From assembly GCA_965220985.1 (NCBI GenBank), contig OZ244854.1, positions 186,001 through 250,000 of the forward strand: DNA of 64,000 nucleotides, given 5' to 3'. The DNA comes from JAPPHA01 sp965220985 (GTDB lineage: Bacteria; Pseudomonadota; Alphaproteobacteria; Rhodobacterales; Rhodobacteraceae). Of this stretch, positions 60,686 through 64,000 are shown one piece after another; position 1 is the first letter of the stretch; each line of letters starts with the position of its first letter. The notes under the pieces were generated by a model, which saw only the letters and a list, made by a program, of their open reading frames with translations, did no database searches and was not told where the DNA came from. The translations under genes and the position numbers were made by a program.

Positions 60686-61788
60686 TCGTGCATTTCCTTG
60701 TCATTGCAGGATTCATCCAGCATCTCCCAGACGAACTCGACACCGGTTCCTGGCATGTCGGATGCCACCGCGCGCCCGTCCACCAGGACGAGAGGGCGGG
60801 TTGTGTAGCGATCGATCGGAAAGGAGTGCGCTTCGACCCAGCCCGGGTTCGGCTGGCCCGCCACCAGTCCGACGTGAAGTTCCTGCATTCCGTGACTCGA
60901 GACCGGAATCCCGGATGCTCGCGCCCTTCGGGCGACATTCAGCCAGCCGGTGATGCCGCCGCAATTCGATGCATCAGGCTGGATGTGCCCGAGCCTCGCG
61001 TCGCTGATCGCCCGTTCGAACTCGAAAATCGTGTGCAGGTTTTCGCCCATGGCCAGCGGAATCGGCGTCGTCTCCGCGACGCGTGCGTATCCGGCGATGT
61101 CATCGGGCAGAATGGGCTCCTCGAACCAGACGAGGTTGAATGGCTCGAAGGCTCTTGCGGCCTCGATCGCCTTGTCCACGCTCATCGAGCAATTGGCGTC
61201 CACCATGAATTCCGTGTCCGGGCCGATCGCGTCACGAACCGCTGCCACCCGCTCGATGTCCGTTGCGAGCTCCGGCTGCCCGATCTTGATCTTCACCCCG
61301 ACGTAGCCCGCATCGAGATGGCTCTCCATCGACGCCAGCAGTTTCGGAAGCGAATAGTCGAGGTCGATGCCGCCGCGATAAACCCGACAGTCCCGCGCGG
61401 TGCCGCCGGCCATCTTCCATAACGGCTCGCCGCTTCGCTTTCCCCTGATGTCCCACAAGGCGATATCGACGGCCGAAATCGCGAATGACGCGATGCCGCC
61501 CCGTGCCACGTAGTGAACGTGCTGCTGCATCCCGTCATGCAGGGCTTCGATGTCCGTGTCGTCCTGCCCGATGAGAAACGGCTTCAGGTCGTGAACAAGC
61601 ATGGAGAGGATCGCATGACCGCCCTTTCCGCCCGTGTAGGTGTAACCGGTCCCCGACGTGCCGTCAGATGCGGTCAGCGTCGCCGTGATCAGTTCGAAAT
61701 GAGTGTGGTCGCCGTGCAGCGCATCGACGAGCACCTCGTCGAGCGGTACGGCATGCCGACGCAATCGCGCGTGTTCGATCACGGCCAT
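60682..61788 (-). CDS. Mandelate racemase/enolase-superfamily sugar acid dehydratase
   Basis: A 368-residue enolase-superfamily protein. The start at 61788 has a GAGGA site seven bases away; an upstream ATG at 61824 lacks one. The capping domain is residues 1-125. The barrel shows the KIKIG lysine pair (KxK), metal ligands Asp in MVDANCSMS, Glu in LVWFEEPILP and Glu in LAMGENLHT, and the catalytic His in VSSHGMQELHVGL. These are the residues of the mandelate racemase subgroup, which abstract a proton next to a carboxylate; sugar-acid dehydration is likely because dehydrogenases for keto-deoxy acids follow. Confidence 0.87.
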   Translation of the reverse strand: MAVIEHARLRRHAVPLDEVLVDALHGDHTHFELITATLTASDGTSGTGYTYTGGKGGHAILSMLVHDLKPFLIGQDDTDIEALHDGMQQHVHYVARGGIASFAISAVDIALWDIRGKRSGEPLWKMAGGTARDCRVYRGGIDLDYSLPKLLASMESHLDAGYVGVKIKIGQPELATDIERVAAVRDAIGPDTEFMVDANCSMSVDKAIEAARAFEPFNLVWFEEPILPDDIAGYARVAETTPIPLAMGENLHTIFEFERAISDARLGHIQPDASNCGGITGWLNVARRARASGIPVSSHGMQELHVGLVAGQPNPGWVEAHSFPIDRYTTRPLVLVDGRAVASDMPGTGVEFVWEMLDESCNDKEMHE

Positions 61789-62356
61789 GACTTCATCCTC
61801 ATGTCTGAACGTCCGAAACACCACGCTTCGTGTCGGAACTTTCCGCCATTCACCCGCTGCATCGATCTCCTGCCTGCCTGGCTGTTCAGGGCATCATCCG
61901 GGACCGCCATGCATGGGACCCATGACTGATGGAACCTGGCACAACTGCCGAAAATTTCCAGGACGTCATCGCGCTTGCCCGTTGTGGGCCGCATTCGAGC
62001 CGCAGCCCGTGAATGCAGACGTTCACGTCCCTCGTCATTGGCGTGTAGTCAATGGCAGGGACCGATGACAAGCGGAAGTTCCCAACGCGGTGAACCGAGT
62101 CGAGGTTTTCCGGAAATCGCGCGGCCCCGGCTTGTCCGCGACGTCCACTTGTCCCGACGATCCGCACGACAATGTGGGGCCACGCCTCCAGCCGGCATCC
62201 AGGCCGCAGAGGCATCGCGACCCGGCCCACCCGTGCACCGGCATCCGAAAATGAGTATGACACCGGTGGCAGTGAACGGTAATAATGGCCTGGACGCCGC
62301 CGCTCGGACGGCGAGTGTCGACGGACCTGATTGATGGGGCCATGCGAGGAGTTGGC
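61789..62356. other. Intergenic, divergent promoters expected
   Basis: About 570 bp between divergent operons, no supported gene. Frames that extend from the flanking genes into this region lack ribosome-binding sites. Confidence 0.45.
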
Positions 62357-63109
62357 ATGATGAATGACGAACCTGCCAGTGGGTTGCGGGCACGCAGGCT
62401 GATTCCGCTTGTGATCATCGTCGTGGTCGCGATCGTCGGATTTTTCAACCTTCGCGACATCCTGACCTTCGATGCGCTGCGCGAAAACAGCGAACGCCTG
62501 ACGACCTGGCGCGACTCCAATTTCGCGCTCGCTGCGCTCGGCTATGTCCTCGTCTACGCAGTCGTCGTCGCCTTTTCCCTTCCCGGCGGCGCCGTCATGA
62601 CGCTCGCTGGCGGTTTCATCTTCGGAATTGTCGTCGGGGCGCCACTGACGGTCGTCGCCGCCACCTTGGGCGCGACCGCGATATTCCTTGCGGCAAAGAC
62701 CGGATTGGGTGACGTGCTTCATGCCAGGATGCAGAAAAAAGCGGGCGATCCGGGGATCATGAACAAGATCGAGGCCGGGCTGCGCAAGAATGAGGTCAGC
62801 TATCTGCTGCTCATGCGGCTCGTTCCGGCAATCCCGTTCTTTCTGGCCAACATTGCACCGGCCTTTCTCGGCGTCGGCCTCAGGAACTACGTCCTGACGA
62901 CATTCTTTGGCATCATCCCGGGAACCGTCGTCTACAGCTCCGTTGGCGCCGGGCTCGGCGAGGTCTTCGCCCGCAACGAATCTCCGAACCTCGGCATCAT
63001 CTTCGAATGGCACATTCTTGGCCCCATCCTCGGGCTGTGCGCCCTTGCGGCGATGCCGATCGTGATCAACCACTTCCGGGGACGCAAGGAAGCGGAGGAC
63101 CAGCCATGA
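62357..63109 (+). CDS. TVP38/TMEM64 family membrane protein
   Basis: A 250-residue protein of the VTT/DedA-like superfamily. The start at 62357 (or 62360) follows GAGGAG. A first helix (about residues 15-32) is followed by a soluble stretch and the VTT core: FSLPGGAVMTLAGGFIFG, then LLMRLVPAIPFFLANIAPAF (the conserved re-entrant region with R and P), and TTFFGIIPGTVVYSSVGAGLG. Members are implicated in lipid scrambling and membrane homeostasis. Its stop overlaps the ATG of a flavin disulfide reductase, a pairing often seen in proteobacteria. Confidence 0.85.
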   Translation: MMNDEPASGLRARRLIPLVIIVVVAIVGFFNLRDILTFDALRENSERLTTWRDSNFALAALGYVLVYAVVVAFSLPGGAVMTLAGGFIFGIVVGAPLTVVAATLGATAIFLAAKTGLGDVLHARMQKKAGDPGIMNKIEAGLRKNEVSYLLLMRLVPAIPFFLANIAPAFLGVGLRNYVLTTFFGIIPGTVVYSSVGAGLGEVFARNESPNLGIIFEWHILGPILGLCALAAMPIVINHFRGRKEAEDQP

Positions 63110-64000
63110 CCTCGACGATCACAACGGATGTCTGCGTCATCGGCGGCGGTTCCGGGGGGCTGTCATTCGCCGCCGGCGCTGTCCAGATGGGAGCGAAGGT
63201 TGTCCTTCTCGAAGGGCACAAGATGGGCGGCGATTGCCTCAACTACGGGTGCGTGCCGTCCAAGGCCCTGATCGCGGCCGCAAAGCACGCCCACGCAATG
63301 ACGACCGGAGAACCGTTCGGCATCGGAACCGTTGAACCGGAGGTCGACTACGCCGCAGTCATGGAACATGTCGCGAGCGTGATCCGAGGGATCGAGCCAC
63401 ATGACAGTGTCGAGCGCTTCAGCGACCTCGGCGTTCACGTCATCACCGAATTCGGCCGCTTTGTTTCTCCCCGGGAAGTCGTGGCAGGCGATCATCGCAT
63501 TCGCGCCCGCCGCTTCGTGATCGCGACAGGATCGTCTCCGTTCGTCCCGCCGGTTCCCGGCCTGGATCAGACTCCGCACATGACCAACGAAACGGTGTTT
63601 TCCAACAGGGAGAAGCCTGAGCATCTGATCGTCATGGGTGCCGGACCGATCGGCCTAGAACTGGCACAGGCACATCGGCGACTTGGCTGCCGTGTCACCG
63701 TCATCGAGGGTCTGGTCGCATTGGGCAACGACGATCCCGAATTGACCTCGACCGTGATCGAACGCGTCACCTCGGAAGGCGTTGAGTTGCATCAAGGCGC
63801 GTTCGCCTCCGCAGTCGAGGGATCCGACGGGGACATCCGGGTCACCACGGACAACGGCGCCGTCCACCAAGGTTCCCACCTTCTGGTCGCTGTCGGCAGG
63901 GTTCCGAACACGGAACGCCTCGATCTCGACGCAGGTGGCATCGCGATGGCAGGGCGCGCGATCAAGGTCGACGCCTCGCTTCGGACCAGCAACAGACGCG
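63106..64000 (+). CDS. FAD-dependent pyridine nucleotide-disulfide oxidoreductase (partial, runs off window)
   Basis: The first 298 codons are present. FAD motif VIGGGSGGLSFAAGA near residue 12, the redox-active disulfide in GGDCLNYGCVPSKAL (about 43-55), IATGSSPFVPPVPG, and the NAD-binding motif VMGAGPIGLELAQA near 170 define the glutathione/mercuric reductase-like family. The dimerisation domain lies beyond the window. It overlaps the TVP38 gene (ATGA) and is likely coupled to it. No mercury-binding N-terminal domain or mer genes are seen, so a dihydrolipoamide- or generic disulfide-type role is more likely than mercury reduction. Confidence 0.88.
   Translation, partial: MTSTITTDVCVIGGGSGGLSFAAGAVQMGAKVVLLEGHKMGGDCLNYGCVPSKALIAAAKHAHAMTTGEPFGIGTVEPEVDYAAVMEHVASVIRGIEPHDSVERFSDLGVHVITEFGRFVSPREVVAGDHRIRARRFVIATGSSPFVPPVPGLDQTPHMTNETVFSNREKPEHLIVMGAGPIGLELAQAHRRLGCRVTVIEGLVALGNDDPELTSTVIERVTSEGVELHQGAFASAVEGSDGDIRVTTDNGAVHQGSHLLVAVGRVPNTERLDLDAGGIAMAGRAIKVDASLRTSNRR

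Noticed and set aside
1..64000. tRNA, rRNA or riboswitch genes
   Set aside because: Scanning the gene-free stretches by eye showed no T-loop GGTTCRANTCC pattern with matching acceptor arms and no recognisable riboswitch core; a covariance-model search would be needed to exclude small RNAs.

Overview
The window reads as chromosomal DNA of a GC-rich alphaproteobacterium. Three things point that way. The housekeeping genes rpmH-rnpA-yidD are present, PutA lacks the ribbon-helix-helix DNA-binding head, and there is a very high density of binding-protein-dependent carboxylate and sugar transporters (TRAP, TTT and three ABC systems). I cannot place it below class. No tRNA, rRNA, CRISPR array, integrase or intact insertion sequence was seen.

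Layout. Positions 1-11686 (minus) hold one uninterrupted, incomplete gene for a giant secreted repeat protein of at least 3895 residues. It has a signal peptide, Ig-like and fibronectin III domains, 17 Calx-beta-like repeats, a second pair of fibronectin III domains, and what looks like the start of an outer-membrane beta-barrel. Positions 12486-21929 (plus) are a catabolic locus: bicupin, MetE-like methyltransferase, ABC binding protein and two permeases without an ATPase, two tandem SnoaL-like proteins and a LacI regulator. putA follows (22373-25849) and converges with the ribosome/RNase P/insertion genes rpmH-rnpA-yidD (26094-26912, minus). Positions 27433-31532 encode a complete TRAP transporter.

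Positions 31923-36852 are an accessory patch: a hipBA toxin-antitoxin pair with two operator-like palindromes, then an EamA exporter overlapping an ATP-grasp ligase, then a second, 5'-truncated copy of the hipA 3' end. Two near-identical hipA ends therefore bracket a visibly lower-GC two-gene cassette. Next come a class I glutamine amidotransferase interrupted by an in-frame TGA, an FGGY sugar kinase, a ribose-type ABC transporter and an M20 peptidase homologue that lacks two expected metal ligands (36888-44168).

Positions 44552-54938 look like one regulon built around a GntR/FCD regulator. A hydroxypyruvate/2-oxo-tetronate isomerase and a threonate-type dehydrogenase lie on the minus strand beside it. 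A tripartite tricarboxylate transporter (tctCBA), a PdxA2-type dehydrogenase and two formylglycine sulfatases are transcribed divergently. A coherent reading is uptake and breakdown of a C4 sugar acid or a sulfated relative, but no kinase is present. Positions 55656-58589 encode a fructose-type ABC transporter. It converges with an enolase-superfamily dehydratase, a zinc dehydrogenase and a KduD-like SDR (58885-61788, minus), again a sugar-acid pathway. The window closes with a TVP38/TMEM64 membrane protein and the start of a flavin disulfide reductase.

Five binding-protein genes from five different transporters are each followed by a GC-rich hairpin of about 10-12 bp, which looks like a general way of making more binding protein than permease. 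The strongest candidates for undescribed biology are the cupin/MetE/SnoaL locus, the ligase-exporter cassette between hipA copies, and the TTT/PdxA2/double-sulfatase regulon.
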